From positions 52,093-116,092 of the forward strand of contig CAYMUR010000004.1 in the NCBI GenBank assembly GCA_964393615.1: a stretch of 64,000 nucleotides of DNA, in the 5' to 3' direction. This document shows positions 16,750-24,808 of the stretch, one piece after another. Position 1 is the first letter of the stretch. Every line of letters begins with the position of its first letter. Position numbers and translations under genes: made by a program. This DNA is from CAYMUR01 sp964393615. Lineage in GTDB: Bacteria; Planctomycetota; Planctomycetia; Pirellulales; Pirellulaceae. The notes below the pieces were generated by a model that ran no database searches, had not been told where the DNA came from, and saw nothing but the letters and a program-made list of their open reading frames with translations.

Positions 16750-18243
16750 ATGAAATTCAATTTGTTTCATTCCGGCAGCGGAACCGAGACGGCCGAAATT
16801 GGCAATGAGCATAGTCAGCATGGTGCGGAGGCGACAGTCCAGGAAGGTGAGTTTCAAAGGTTTAAGACGGAAATTCACCGTGAGTTGCTTGACTCACTTG
16901 ACCTGTCTCGCATTGCTGATCTTGAAGAATCCGCTTTAAAGAGCCATGTGCGTCAGCTGGCGGAAGGGATTTTACAGAACCGTCCGGAATCCTCAACTCA
17001 CGTTGACGAAGACCGACTGGTTGACGAGTTGATGGCGGAATCGTTCGGTCTAGGACCTCTTGAGCCGTACATGCATGATCCTGATGTCACCGATATTTTG
17101 GTCAATGGACCCAACGAAGTGTACGTGGAACGGTTTGGGCGATTGCAAGAAACCAATACGATGTTTGCGGATGACCAGCATTTAATGCAAATCATAGGAC
17201 GCGTTGTGGCCCGTGTCGGGCGACGAATTGATGAACATAGCCCTATGGTCGACGCACGGCTACCCGATGGGTCACGTGTCAATGCAATCATCCCCCCGTT
17301 GTCGCTAAACGGTCCAATTCTTTCGATTCGTCGCTTCGGCCACACGCCGTTGCAAATGGGAGATCTGGAACAGTTTGGATCGATTTGTCCAGAAATCGTC
17401 CAACTTCTAGCGGCTACAGTAGAAGGCAGGCTGAACATTTTGATTAGCGGTGGAACGGGGTCGGGAAAGACGACATTACTGAATAACGTGTCACGGTTTG
17501 TACCGCTTGGAGAGCGGTTAGTGACCATCGAAGATTCGGCTGAATTGAAATTGCAGCGAAAACATATTGTTGCCCTGGAGACGCGGCCTGCGAACGTCGA
17601 AGGGAGTGGTCAAATTACACAGCGTGAACTGGTACGTAATGCACTCCGCATGCGTCCTGACCGAATCATCATAGGAGAAGTGCGAGGTCCAGAATCGCTT
17701 GATATGCTGCAGGCTATGAATACTGGCCATGAAGGTTCTCTTTCGACCATTCATGCTAACGACACGTTGGATGCACTCTCGCGGTTGGAAGTCATGGTCT
17801 CGATGGCCGGTTTTGACCTGTCAGTTTCGGTAGTGCGCCGTTATGTGGCGTCAGCGATTACGCTGGTTGTGCACTTGTCGCGATTACAGGGTGGAGTACG
17901 TCGAGTTATGAGAGTTTCGGAATTGGTTGGTCTGGAAAACGACGAATATCAATTGAACGATATCTTTCAATTTCGACAACATGCTGTCGACGATGATGGA
18001 ATCGCGACAGGATCTTTTTATGCGACTGGTTATCGACCTGCTTTCAATAATCGTTTGGAGCAATTGGGTATCCAGTTACCGAAAGACTTGTTTACGGAAC
18101 GTAAACTGGTGATGCCGACGACTGTGTCCAATGACAAGGGGCACGAACGACGGATGTCGCAATCCATGCCAGAGAATGACATGGAAAGAGAATCTCCACC
18201 ACAGAAACCAGACGGTCGTACTTCCGAGGAGGACTTGCCGTGA
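16750..18243 (+). CDS. cpaF: Tad pilus ATPase CpaF/TadA
   Basis: A 497-residue secretion ATPase of the TadA/CpaF group. An N-terminal all-helical domain (about 30-130) is followed by the DPDVTDILVNGPNEVYVE segment typical of CpaF. Walker A GGTGSGKTTLLN is near residue 232, the Asp box near 260 (ERLVTIEDSAEL), Walker B RPDRIIIGEVRGPE near 302, and the His box GHEGSLSTIHAND near 330. The C terminus has a polar tail of about 50 residues. It powers pilin extrusion, and perhaps retraction, as a hexamer on the cytoplasmic side together with TadB and TadC. The start at 16750 follows GGAAGGAG. Its stop overlaps the TadB start by four bases. Confidence 0.93.
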   Translation: MKFNLFHSGSGTETAEIGNEHSQHGAEATVQEGEFQRFKTEIHRELLDSLDLSRIADLEESALKSHVRQLAEGILQNRPESSTHVDEDRLVDELMAESFGLGPLEPYMHDPDVTDILVNGPNEVYVERFGRLQETNTMFADDQHLMQIIGRVVARVGRRIDEHSPMVDARLPDGSRVNAIIPPLSLNGPILSIRRFGHTPLQMGDLEQFGSICPEIVQLLAATVEGRLNILISGGTGSGKTTLLNNVSRFVPLGERLVTIEDSAELKLQRKHIVALETRPANVEGSGQITQRELVRNALRMRPDRIIIGEVRGPESLDMLQAMNTGHEGSLSTIHANDTLDALSRLEVMVSMAGFDLSVSVVRRYVASAITLVVHLSRLQGGVRRVMRVSELVGLENDEYQLNDIFQFRQHAVDDDGIATGSFYATGYRPAFNNRLEQLGIQLPKDLFTERKLVMPTTVSNDKGHERRMSQSMPENDMERESPPQKPDGRTSEEDLP

Positions 18244-19169
18244 TCGCGATTATGGCTGTCGTTCTAGCATTTTTGTTTATTGCGGGGTTGGTCTTGGCAA
18301 TCGCTTCGCTATTGTATGACCTGTTTTCACAGCGTTACAACTATATTGGTCGACGGCTTAGCCTCCATGCTAATGAATCAGACATCAAAAATTACTATCG
18401 TCGTCAGGATGTACACAACGGGCCAATTGATCAATGGTTTTACCGGATCGTGCGAGAGTCTGGCAGTGATATTGATGTTCCCACGTCGCTAGTAATCGTT
18501 TTAGGCGGTGGCTTGATTGGCGTGGCTTTTGCATACGTCATCACGGAAAACTTTCTGGTAACAGCATTGGGACTGATGACAGGTATTTTGGTTCCTCTCG
18601 TCTGGATTATGTTGAGGCGCTGGAGGCAAATCAGCATGATGCGGGATCAGTTGTCCGAAGCGTTGCAAATTATTGCCGAAAGTGTTCATGTTGGGCATTC
18701 TCTAGAACAGGCTGCGGAGATGGTTGCTGCTGAAATTTCTGATCCACTTGCGTCGGAGTTTCAGAATTGTGTTTCGCAGCTCAAATTAGGTAATTCACCT
18801 ATGCTAGTCATGCAGCGCATGGCGGACCGTATACCGTTGCCGGAATTTCGCGTATTTGCAACAGCCGCGATGGTGCATCAGACCGCTGGAGGTAACCTGC
18901 CATTGCTGACGGAACGCTTGTCACATGCGGCAAGACAGAGGCAAGAGTTCAATGGTCATGTGAATGCCGTAACGGCTGGTAGCCGCTTGTCGGCCATTGG
19001 TCTGATACTTGGTTCGATTGTTGCTGTTGGAGTGCTGGCTTGGCTCGAGCCAGATTACGTTCTTGCTTTTGTGAATCACTCGCTGGGACCGACTTTGCTG
19101 GCAATGGCTATCGCATTGCAAATGCTTGGAATATTTTGGGTCTGGCGTGTTATTCGAGTGAGTTATTAA
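18240..19169 (+). CDS. tadB: Tad platform protein TadB
   Basis: A 309-residue inner-membrane protein with one N-terminal span (residues 2-25), a pair in the middle (85-125), and two at the C terminus (240-305), around a cytoplasmic T2SSF/GspF domain (about 130-245: MMRDQLSEALQIIAESVHVGHSL and FATAAMVHQTAGGNLP). This is the TadB architecture. It forms the platform in the inner membrane with TadC, on which CpaF works. The GTG start overlaps the cpaF stop (GTGA), with GGAGGA upstream, so the two are translationally coupled. Confidence 0.88.
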   Translation: MIAIMAVVLAFLFIAGLVLAIASLLYDLFSQRYNYIGRRLSLHANESDIKNYYRRQDVHNGPIDQWFYRIVRESGSDIDVPTSLVIVLGGGLIGVAFAYVITENFLVTALGLMTGILVPLVWIMLRRWRQISMMRDQLSEALQIIAESVHVGHSLEQAAEMVAAEISDPLASEFQNCVSQLKLGNSPMLVMQRMADRIPLPEFRVFATAAMVHQTAGGNLPLLTERLSHAARQRQEFNGHVNAVTAGSRLSAIGLILGSIVAVGVLAWLEPDYVLAFVNHSLGPTLLAMAIALQMLGIFWVWRVIRVSY

Positions 19170-19185
19170 AGGTGGGGAGGGTGCT

Positions 19186-20193
19186 ATGGAAAACTTGATT
19201 TTCTGGCTAAGTGCCGCAGTGATTGCGATTTTTATCTTTGTTGGGTTGATGTTGGTGAAGCGTTTTTTGAGTCCCGACGAGGAAACACGCGAACCGGAGC
19301 GGCGACTGGAAAAGGATTCAACAGATGGAATTCTTGGTAGTCTGACTCCCGCTTTAGCTGGAATTATTCCTGAAACCGCAGAGGAAGCAGCCGAGTTCAG
19401 GCAGCTTCTGCGGCGCGCTGGATACTATCGGCCTAGTGCGCGTGGTAGTGTTTATGCCCTTCGGTTTTTGCTACTTTTTATCCCTCTTGTGACTACGTTT
19501 GTCCTGGCACTCGTGGCACCGACAGATTTCGGCGTACCTGTTTTGATGGCGGGAGCTATCTTGTCGGTTCTTCTTTCCATCATTCCGCGGTTTTACATCT
19601 ATTTGCGACAGCAGGCGAGGGTTCTGGAAATTCGCCATGGGTTAGCCGATATGATGGATATGCTTAGCATGTGCCTCAGCGGTGGCCTATCGGTCGGTGC
19701 CAGCTTGGAGCATGTTGCCAGGAACTTAACCAGCTATCCGGCGTTATCACAGGAACTGCATATTATCCAACGACAAGCCGAAATGGGAAGCCTGAAATAC
19801 GCTCTCAGTGAGTTTGCAAAACGAATTGATATACCTGATGTGCGTCAGTTGTCAAGTCTGTTGTCACGCGGAGATCAGTTGGGTTCCCAATTGTCCGATT
19901 CATTACACGAGCATGCGGATCATTATCGAGAGACACGCAAACAGGTAGCGATCATGCAGGCCAATCGTGCTCCAGTCAAATTGACTTTTCCACTGGTATT
20001 TTGTTTCGCGCCCGCGGCCTTGATCTTGCTGTTGGCTCCAGCCATGCTGGACATCAGCGATTTTGCGAGAAATAGCGAGGAAATACTCGGTCAGAGTCAG
20101 ATCGTGCAACAAATCGAACAGCTAGAGCAACCTACTGCATTTGAAGTAGGCCAAGCACGATCCGACACTGACGGCCAACGACTGTTACCATAA
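19186..20193 (+). CDS. tadC: Tad platform protein TadC
   Basis: A 335-residue TadC homologue: an N-terminal span (residues 3-25), a charged linker, two spans at about 85-130, a T2SSF domain (about 155-290: LADMMDMLSMCLSGGLSVGASLEHVARNL, then DQLGSQLSDSLHEHADHYRETRK) and a terminal span (PVKLTFPLVFCFAPAALILLLAPA). It pairs with TadB. A good ribosome site (GGTGGGGAGG) stands before the ATG, 16 bases after tadB. It is the last clear gene of the pilus locus. Its stop shares one base with a short frame at 20193. Confidence 0.88.
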   Translation: MENLIFWLSAAVIAIFIFVGLMLVKRFLSPDEETREPERRLEKDSTDGILGSLTPALAGIIPETAEEAAEFRQLLRRAGYYRPSARGSVYALRFLLLFIPLVTTFVLALVAPTDFGVPVLMAGAILSVLLSIIPRFYIYLRQQARVLEIRHGLADMMDMLSMCLSGGLSVGASLEHVARNLTSYPALSQELHIIQRQAEMGSLKYALSEFAKRIDIPDVRQLSSLLSRGDQLGSQLSDSLHEHADHYRETRKQVAIMQANRAPVKLTFPLVFCFAPAALILLLAPAMLDISDFARNSEEILGQSQIVQQIEQLEQPTAFEVGQARSDTDGQRLLP

Positions 20194-20381
20194 TGGATGA
20201 TCAGGTATGTTGCGAAGCAGTCCGAAGACGTCGACCGCAAATTGACGTCGATCCAAGCGTTGGAATTTCAGATACTATGAGATATCTTATCTCGCGTGGC
20301 GGTACTCCCAGCAAGATTAGTGGCATACCAGAGTATCTGCATTTAGTTCGCGTTTGGAGAAAGAGTAGTCTGCTACCATAA
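20193..20381 (+). CDS. Doubtful 62-codon frame coupled to tadC
   Basis: ATG 20193 overlaps the tadC stop as TAATG, an arrangement typical of translational coupling. The product (62 residues, arginine-rich start MDDQVCCEAVRRRRPQIDVD, no membrane segment) matches nothing I know. Tad loci often carry a TadD TPR protein after tadC, but no TPR pattern is visible. It may be chance. Confidence 0.25.
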   Translation: MDDQVCCEAVRRRRPQIDVDPSVGISDTMRYLISRGGTPSKISGIPEYLHLVRVWRKSSLLP

Positions 20382-20405
20382 CCTCAGTCCGAAAAGGTGC
20401 CTCAG

Positions 20406-21917
20406 GTGTCTGATGTTCCTGGCGCAGTACGACAGGGTGTGCGGGCTGTCGTCGTTGCCCAAGTGATCACGCAGGTGTTTTCACTAGTCGTGCTTGCCGT
20501 GTTGTACCGTCGCATCGGGCCGGTCCCATTTGGCTACATGGGGATGGCCGTACCGTTGATTCTGTTATTACGTGTTTTCTCCAGTTTCGGCTTGAATATT
20601 GCTATTATTCAACGACCTGACATTTCGCGCGACGAATTGAATGCACTTTTTTGGGTACAGCAAGTCTGCGGTGGCCTGACATTTCTGTTGACGGCTGTTT
20701 GTGCACCATTTCTGGCTGCCATTTATCAAGTGGCTGATTTGGTGCCGATTGTTCTTGCTCTATCAGGCACGACGATTTTGGTCTCCTTGGCAGCCCAGCA
20801 TCAGGCGTTAATGGAACGTCACCTACGCATCAAACAACTTACTTTCTTACGTCTCATCGCCCAGTTAGTGGGGGGCATGGTGGCCATCGTGGCTGCCTAT
20901 GCTGATTGGGGAGTTTGGGCACTGGTGAGTCAACAGTACGTCGAATGGTTGATCATTTTAGTGTCTGTTTGGACTTTCGAGCCGTGGCGCCCTCGGCGTC
21001 CAGGCCCAATAGGTTCCCTCGGGGAACTGTTGGTGTTTGGTGGATACTGGACTGGTAGCAGTTTGATTTTGGCCTTTGGACAATACGTCGATAAATTTTT
21101 GTTAGCACTCTGGATGGCTGCTTCACCAACAGGCCTGGCTGCGGTGGGAATGTACACGCAGGCATTTCAACTGATGCAGAAACCTGTTTTACTCGTAACG
21201 GCACCCATCAGTGGAGTGATGCTTCCTGCACTCGCCCGCGTTGTGACAGATTCTGTGTCGTATCGGTCTTTTTTGCACTCATTCTACCGGATGGTCGCCA
21301 TTGTTCTTTTCCCTTGTGGTGTGGGACTTGCTATTGTTGCGGGAGATACCATGCAAGTTTTGGGGGGTCAGCGGTGGGTATCTGCGGGATGGATTCTAAC
21401 GTTGCTGGCTCCTGCGGTTATTGCGCAAGGGTTTATTAATTTGTCAGGATCTGTTTTTGCCGCTGCTGGTCGTAACGACCGTCTCTTGCGGGCTTCCCTG
21501 GTGATGACTTGTGTTATGACAGTTGGCTATCTGATCGGGATTTCATTAGGGTCGCACTGGGGACCCAGCGAAGTTGGACCAGCGATTGGACTGGCAATGG
21601 CCTACTCGTGTCTGTTGCTAGGTTTCGTTTATCCCTATACGGCGTATGCTTGGAAATCGGCAGGGGTTGAACTGCATGGTTTGATCGTGCATTTGCGTCG
21701 TCCAGTGTTGGCAACTTGTGTCATGGGACTTGCCGTAATAAGTCTTCGGGCTGTTTTGAACTGGCTTCCCGTCTGTTCGGCTTCTTGGCGTGTGGGGGCG
21801 ATGATCCTGTTGGGTGCTGTCATTTACAGTTATATCGCATGCAAAGATTTGATTTGGCTGAGACAGCAAATGCTTGACAAATCGCACCAGGCGGTTGAAG
21901 GGTCTGATCCTTGCTGA
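20406..21917 (+). CDS. Wzx-type polysaccharide flippase (MOP superfamily)
   Basis: About 503 residues with some 12-14 membrane helices spread over the full length, opening with the MOP/PST signature region (AVVVAQVITQVFSLVVLAVLYRRIGP, then FGYMGMAVPLILLLRVFSSFGLNIAIIQR). This is the RfbX/Wzx family that flips undecaprenyl-linked oligosaccharides across the inner membrane. GTG 20406 is chosen over GTG 20397 because the AAGG at 20394 then lies at a usable distance. No glycosyltransferase or polymerase gene is adjacent, so the polysaccharide it serves is not known. It lies directly after the pilus locus. Confidence 0.85.
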   Translation: MSDVPGAVRQGVRAVVVAQVITQVFSLVVLAVLYRRIGPVPFGYMGMAVPLILLLRVFSSFGLNIAIIQRPDISRDELNALFWVQQVCGGLTFLLTAVCAPFLAAIYQVADLVPIVLALSGTTILVSLAAQHQALMERHLRIKQLTFLRLIAQLVGGMVAIVAAYADWGVWALVSQQYVEWLIILVSVWTFEPWRPRRPGPIGSLGELLVFGGYWTGSSLILAFGQYVDKFLLALWMAASPTGLAAVGMYTQAFQLMQKPVLLVTAPISGVMLPALARVVTDSVSYRSFLHSFYRMVAIVLFPCGVGLAIVAGDTMQVLGGQRWVSAGWILTLLAPAVIAQGFINLSGSVFAAAGRNDRLLRASLVMTCVMTVGYLIGISLGSHWGPSEVGPAIGLAMAYSCLLLGFVYPYTAYAWKSAGVELHGLIVHLRRPVLATCVMGLAVISLRAVLNWLPVCSASWRVGAMILLGAVIYSYIACKDLIWLRQQMLDKSHQAVEGSDPC

Positions 21918-22158
21918 ACAATCTTTTTTGCCAGGCTGGAACCGGTCCTGTTTCATTCACGCGGTATTTCTTTTCATCCTGTCAATTGGATTATTCCGCG
22001 TGTGTGAAATGATTCGATTGGAACGGCAAGCACGGGACCCACGCGTGACCTACATTTCAATGGATGTTAACCGTCGGTCACTGTTCGTGTTTCCATGAAT
22101 ACGTTTGTTTTGGTTGGGTGCAATCGTACTTCCATGTTTCATTTCGGAGGCAGGAACA

Positions 22159-23340
22159 ATGGAACGCGCAATGCTAGAATCTAAAATACCCAGTGCGCAA
22201 TATACAGAGGATGGAACTGACATTGCCTGTGCGGAACGTTCCGACAACAAGGCAATCGTGTTAGTTGTCCACAACAACCCCTCGACAGGGCTGTGTCTTT
22301 CCCAGTGGATCAGGAACAATGGTTTTGACTGCTACTCAGCGACCACTGTTGACCAGGCAATGGTCTATCTGGAAAAACATGACGTGCAAGTCGTGGCTGC
22401 TGAAATGAACCTGTCTGATTCGAATGCTTTTTCCGTCTTATCTTGCATTCGCCAAAGAGACGAACATCTGGGGGTCATTGTGATGACCGACGGGGAGAGC
22501 AATAACGTACGCCAAGCGATTCTTCGAGGTGCCTGGGGCCATCTTGTCGAGCCAGTGCAACGCGACGAATTTCTATTTCACATCAATGCGGCAATTGAGC
22601 GGCGACGATTAATCCTTGACAACCAGCAGTATACAAAACACTTAGAACAACAAATTCAAAAACAAATGTCGGTCATTCATGGGGCATACGAAGAAACGAT
22701 CTACCGATTAGTCACTGCCTCACGATATCGGGATGAAGAGACAGGCGCCCATATTCACCGGACTGGTTTGTGCAGTGCGGTGTTGGCCGAAGCAGCTGGT
22801 TGGTCTTCGGGTTACGTACGACAAATCGGATTGGCTGCACCAATGCATGACATTGGTAAAATCGGTATTCCAGATGTCGTATTGCACAAGCGATCTCCTT
22901 TGATACCGTCGGAAATCGAAATCATGCGATTGCACGCAATGATTGGTGCCGGGATGTTGCAAGGGTCACGATCGCCTATTCTGCGAATGGCGGAACAAAT
23001 TGCCAGGTGTCACCACGAGTATTGGGACGGCTCCGGATATCCTGTTGGATTGGCTGGCTACGCTATTCCCGAATGTGCTCGCATGGTTGCTATTGTAGAT
23101 GTATTTGATGCCTTAACCCATGATCGCATCTATCGTCCTGCGATGAACAGGGATGAAGCGTTAGAAATTCTTTGCCAGGGACGTGGCTCCCAATTCGATC
23201 CGGACTTACTTGATTTGTTTCTGGAACGGATTTCAGCGATCGAACAAATCGCCCAGCGCAATCCGGATCGAGTGCAGGACGACGTCGAGTTTCATGCATT
23301 GGCGGGTCTGTCTACCGTAGAGACGGTAGCATTTTGTTGA
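22159..23340 (+). CDS. HD-GYP domain protein with pseudo-receiver
   Basis: A 393-residue regulator. Residues about 30-150 have the receiver fold pattern but none of the active residues: the first-strand acidic pair is HN (LVVHNNPSTG), the phosphoacceptor aspartate is Glu82 (VAAEMNLSD), and the conserved lysine before proline is glutamate (LVEPVQ). A short coiled coil leads to an intact HD-GYP domain with HDIGKIG near residue 231 and HHEYWDGSGYP near 285. HD-GYP domains hydrolyse cyclic di-GMP and similar dinucleotides. The ATG at 22159 follows GGAGG by eight bases. Since cyclic di-GMP commonly controls pili and polysaccharide, the neighbours fit (inference). Control by phosphorylation seems unlikely. 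Confidence 0.88.
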   Translation: MERAMLESKIPSAQYTEDGTDIACAERSDNKAIVLVVHNNPSTGLCLSQWIRNNGFDCYSATTVDQAMVYLEKHDVQVVAAEMNLSDSNAFSVLSCIRQRDEHLGVIVMTDGESNNVRQAILRGAWGHLVEPVQRDEFLFHINAAIERRRLILDNQQYTKHLEQQIQKQMSVIHGAYEETIYRLVTASRYRDEETGAHIHRTGLCSAVLAEAAGWSSGYVRQIGLAAPMHDIGKIGIPDVVLHKRSPLIPSEIEIMRLHAMIGAGMLQGSRSPILRMAEQIARCHHEYWDGSGYPVGLAGYAIPECARMVAIVDVFDALTHDRIYRPAMNRDEALEILCQGRGSQFDPDLLDLFLERISAIEQIAQRNPDRVQDDVEFHALAGLSTVETVAFC

Positions 23341-23355
23341 GACTGTGAACCCATT

Positions 23356-23919
23356 TCAGACAATCGCACAGGTCAACATGTAAAAAGCAGGGTCTGCTCT
23401 AATCGGATCGAAATCCGATTCATGGCTGAGGAACTCGCGATAGTTGGAGTTGATATCCAGCGCCATGCCAAGATGATGCAATGCATGATTTGAGTTGTTT
23501 ACAAGGCTCCAGTAACACGCCAGATTGTAATGGACCAGTCCGTCGTGAGCGTCTACCGTGAGGGCATCTTCTAATGACTCAATGGCCAGGTCAAGTCGTC
23601 CAATACGTTTGTAACACCATCCGAGTGCGAGCCAAACGTGGATGTTTGCTGGATCTTTATTAGCGGATTCTCGAAGTGTTCGTACGGCATCTGGATATTG
23701 TTCCAGACAACGTAGCGTCTGACCTTGCAAATAAAGGATATAGGCAGATTCTTGGTCAGGCACTTCTGCCTTTTCTAATGCTCTTTGTGCACGCCATGCA
23801 AGTCGATCGCGTATTTCAGGCGCTGGCTGATACTGATCAGAAAAGACCATGAGCAATTCGAGATAGCCTTCGGCTTCGCGAATCACGTGCTGTTGAGAAG
23901 TTCGTTCAAATCCAGACAT
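23356..23919 (-). CDS. TPR repeat protein
   Basis: A 187-residue protein from ATG 23919 (the frame is open to 23976, but the preceding residues look like non-coding translation). An N-terminal helical region (residues 1-50) is followed by three or four tetratricopeptide repeats: SAYILYLQGQTLRCLEQYPDA, then NIHVWLALGWCYKRIGRLDLA and GLVHYNLACYWSLVNNSNHA, ending with NYREFLSHESDFDPIRADPAF, a common closing of such proteins. There is no signal peptide. Such proteins are scaffolds; the partner is unknown. It converges with the HD-GYP gene (15 bases between stops). Confidence 0.75.
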   Translation of the reverse strand: MSGFERTSQQHVIREAEGYLELLMVFSDQYQPAPEIRDRLAWRAQRALEKAEVPDQESAYILYLQGQTLRCLEQYPDAVRTLRESANKDPANIHVWLALGWCYKRIGRLDLAIESLEDALTVDAHDGLVHYNLACYWSLVNNSNHALHHLGMALDINSNYREFLSHESDFDPIRADPAFYMLTCAIV

Positions 23920-24399
23920 TTTCACACCAAAAAATGGTCCAATGTGCTGTGGTACAACAACGCCACTGCATGGCATATTCTATTTTACCCGCCTCACGAC
24001 AAATGCCTAAGACTTTAAAAAAAAACAACCATATTTTTACGTGATTACCAAACGGTCGGGTAAAAATTTCCGGCAAGACAAAAAGAAGGGCCGAATGAGT
24101 TGCGCACTTGCGTGAAACGGTGGGGCGAGATGAAGTGTAACGATCAGATCAGTTGGCTTGTGGTACGACTTTGCCACAGTCCGATTGTTGTCCAGGATTT
24201 CTGGGCCCTGGTGGCAAGCAAAATGGTGGCTGGAAGACATGTTGGTAAGATGTTGTACGAACCTTGTCCCGGTCATCCGGGGACTTTCAAACCATGGAAC
24301 CGGAGAGCCAGAAGTCTAGTGACGCTAAACCCTTGTCATGTGTCAGAACATGGTAAACATGTCACTGCCCCGGTTCACTTGCCTGCCTATATTCGCTAG

Positions 24400-24617
24400 G
24401 TTACTGCGGCCAGTTTTCTGGCCCCTGTAGTTGGTGCCCGAAACTAGCTTTTCAAGCCACAACACAAGCAGGGCGCGAAATGTGTAAGTGTAAAAATGGT
24501 ACAGGCTTAAGTTTTCCAGATCGAGACTATTCTGAACTTCGCGTCAATTTTTTTGTACGGATCCTATTACCAGTTCCCACTAACTACTAACAGACTATGA
24601 GGTGCTAGTCTTTTTTT
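24400..24617 (+). ncRNA. Candidate small RNA ending at an orphan terminator
   Basis: The interval has no reading frame worth keeping but contains a perfect hairpin (GGCCAG, TTTT loop, CTGGCC, at about 24409-24424) and ends in a hairpin plus T run (24592-24617). No gene on the plus strand lies upstream for 1.2 kb, so the terminator needs some transcript. The 5' end and promoter are not identified; the boundaries are a guess. It matches no RNA family that I can recall. Confidence 0.3.
24592..24617 (+). terminator. Rho-independent terminator with no gene before it
   Basis: AGACTA (24592-24597) and TAGTCT (24606-24611) are perfect complements with an 8-base loop, followed by seven T. The stem is short and AT-rich, so it is a moderate terminator at best. 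Confidence 0.5.
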
Positions 24618-24699
24618 GATAATGTGCCGCGATATGTCTGGGTGTTGCTTGGGATGGAGTCGGTTGCTGGTATTGATATCAACAGGAACACTGTGAACG

Positions 24700-24804
24700 A
24701 TGAGCGATACAGAAAAAACAGCTTTCAATTGCCCAGGAAGTGAATGGTTGTTGGAAGAAAAAGTTTCGGGAGTTTTGAAAACTGTGTGCCAAGTAAAAGG
24801 GTGA
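24700..24804 (+). CDS. Possible 34-residue leader peptide
   Basis: ATG 24700 opens a frame of 34 codons (MSDTEKTAFNCPGSEWLLEE at the start) whose TGA ends four bases before the ATG of the next gene; the ribosome site of that gene (AAGG within AAGGGTGA) lies inside its last codons. The CPGSEWLLEE wording is protein-like. It may be a coupled leader or simply chance. No function can be given. Confidence 0.3.
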   Translation: MSDTEKTAFNCPGSEWLLEEKVSGVLKTVCQVKG

Positions 24805-24808
24805 CCTT

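Larger units (their letters stand above)
23920..24699. other. Long gap with a possible small RNA
   Basis: No protein gene is supported over nearly 800 bases. An A run at 24018-24026 and several small inverted repeats are present. The right third ends in a terminator with nothing upstream for it to terminate, which is why a small RNA is proposed as a separate entry. Confidence 0.4.

Noticed and set aside
24100..24399. Plus-strand frame of 99 codons in the long gap
   Set aside because: Tryptophan/cysteine/histidine-rich translation without pattern; no ribosome site.
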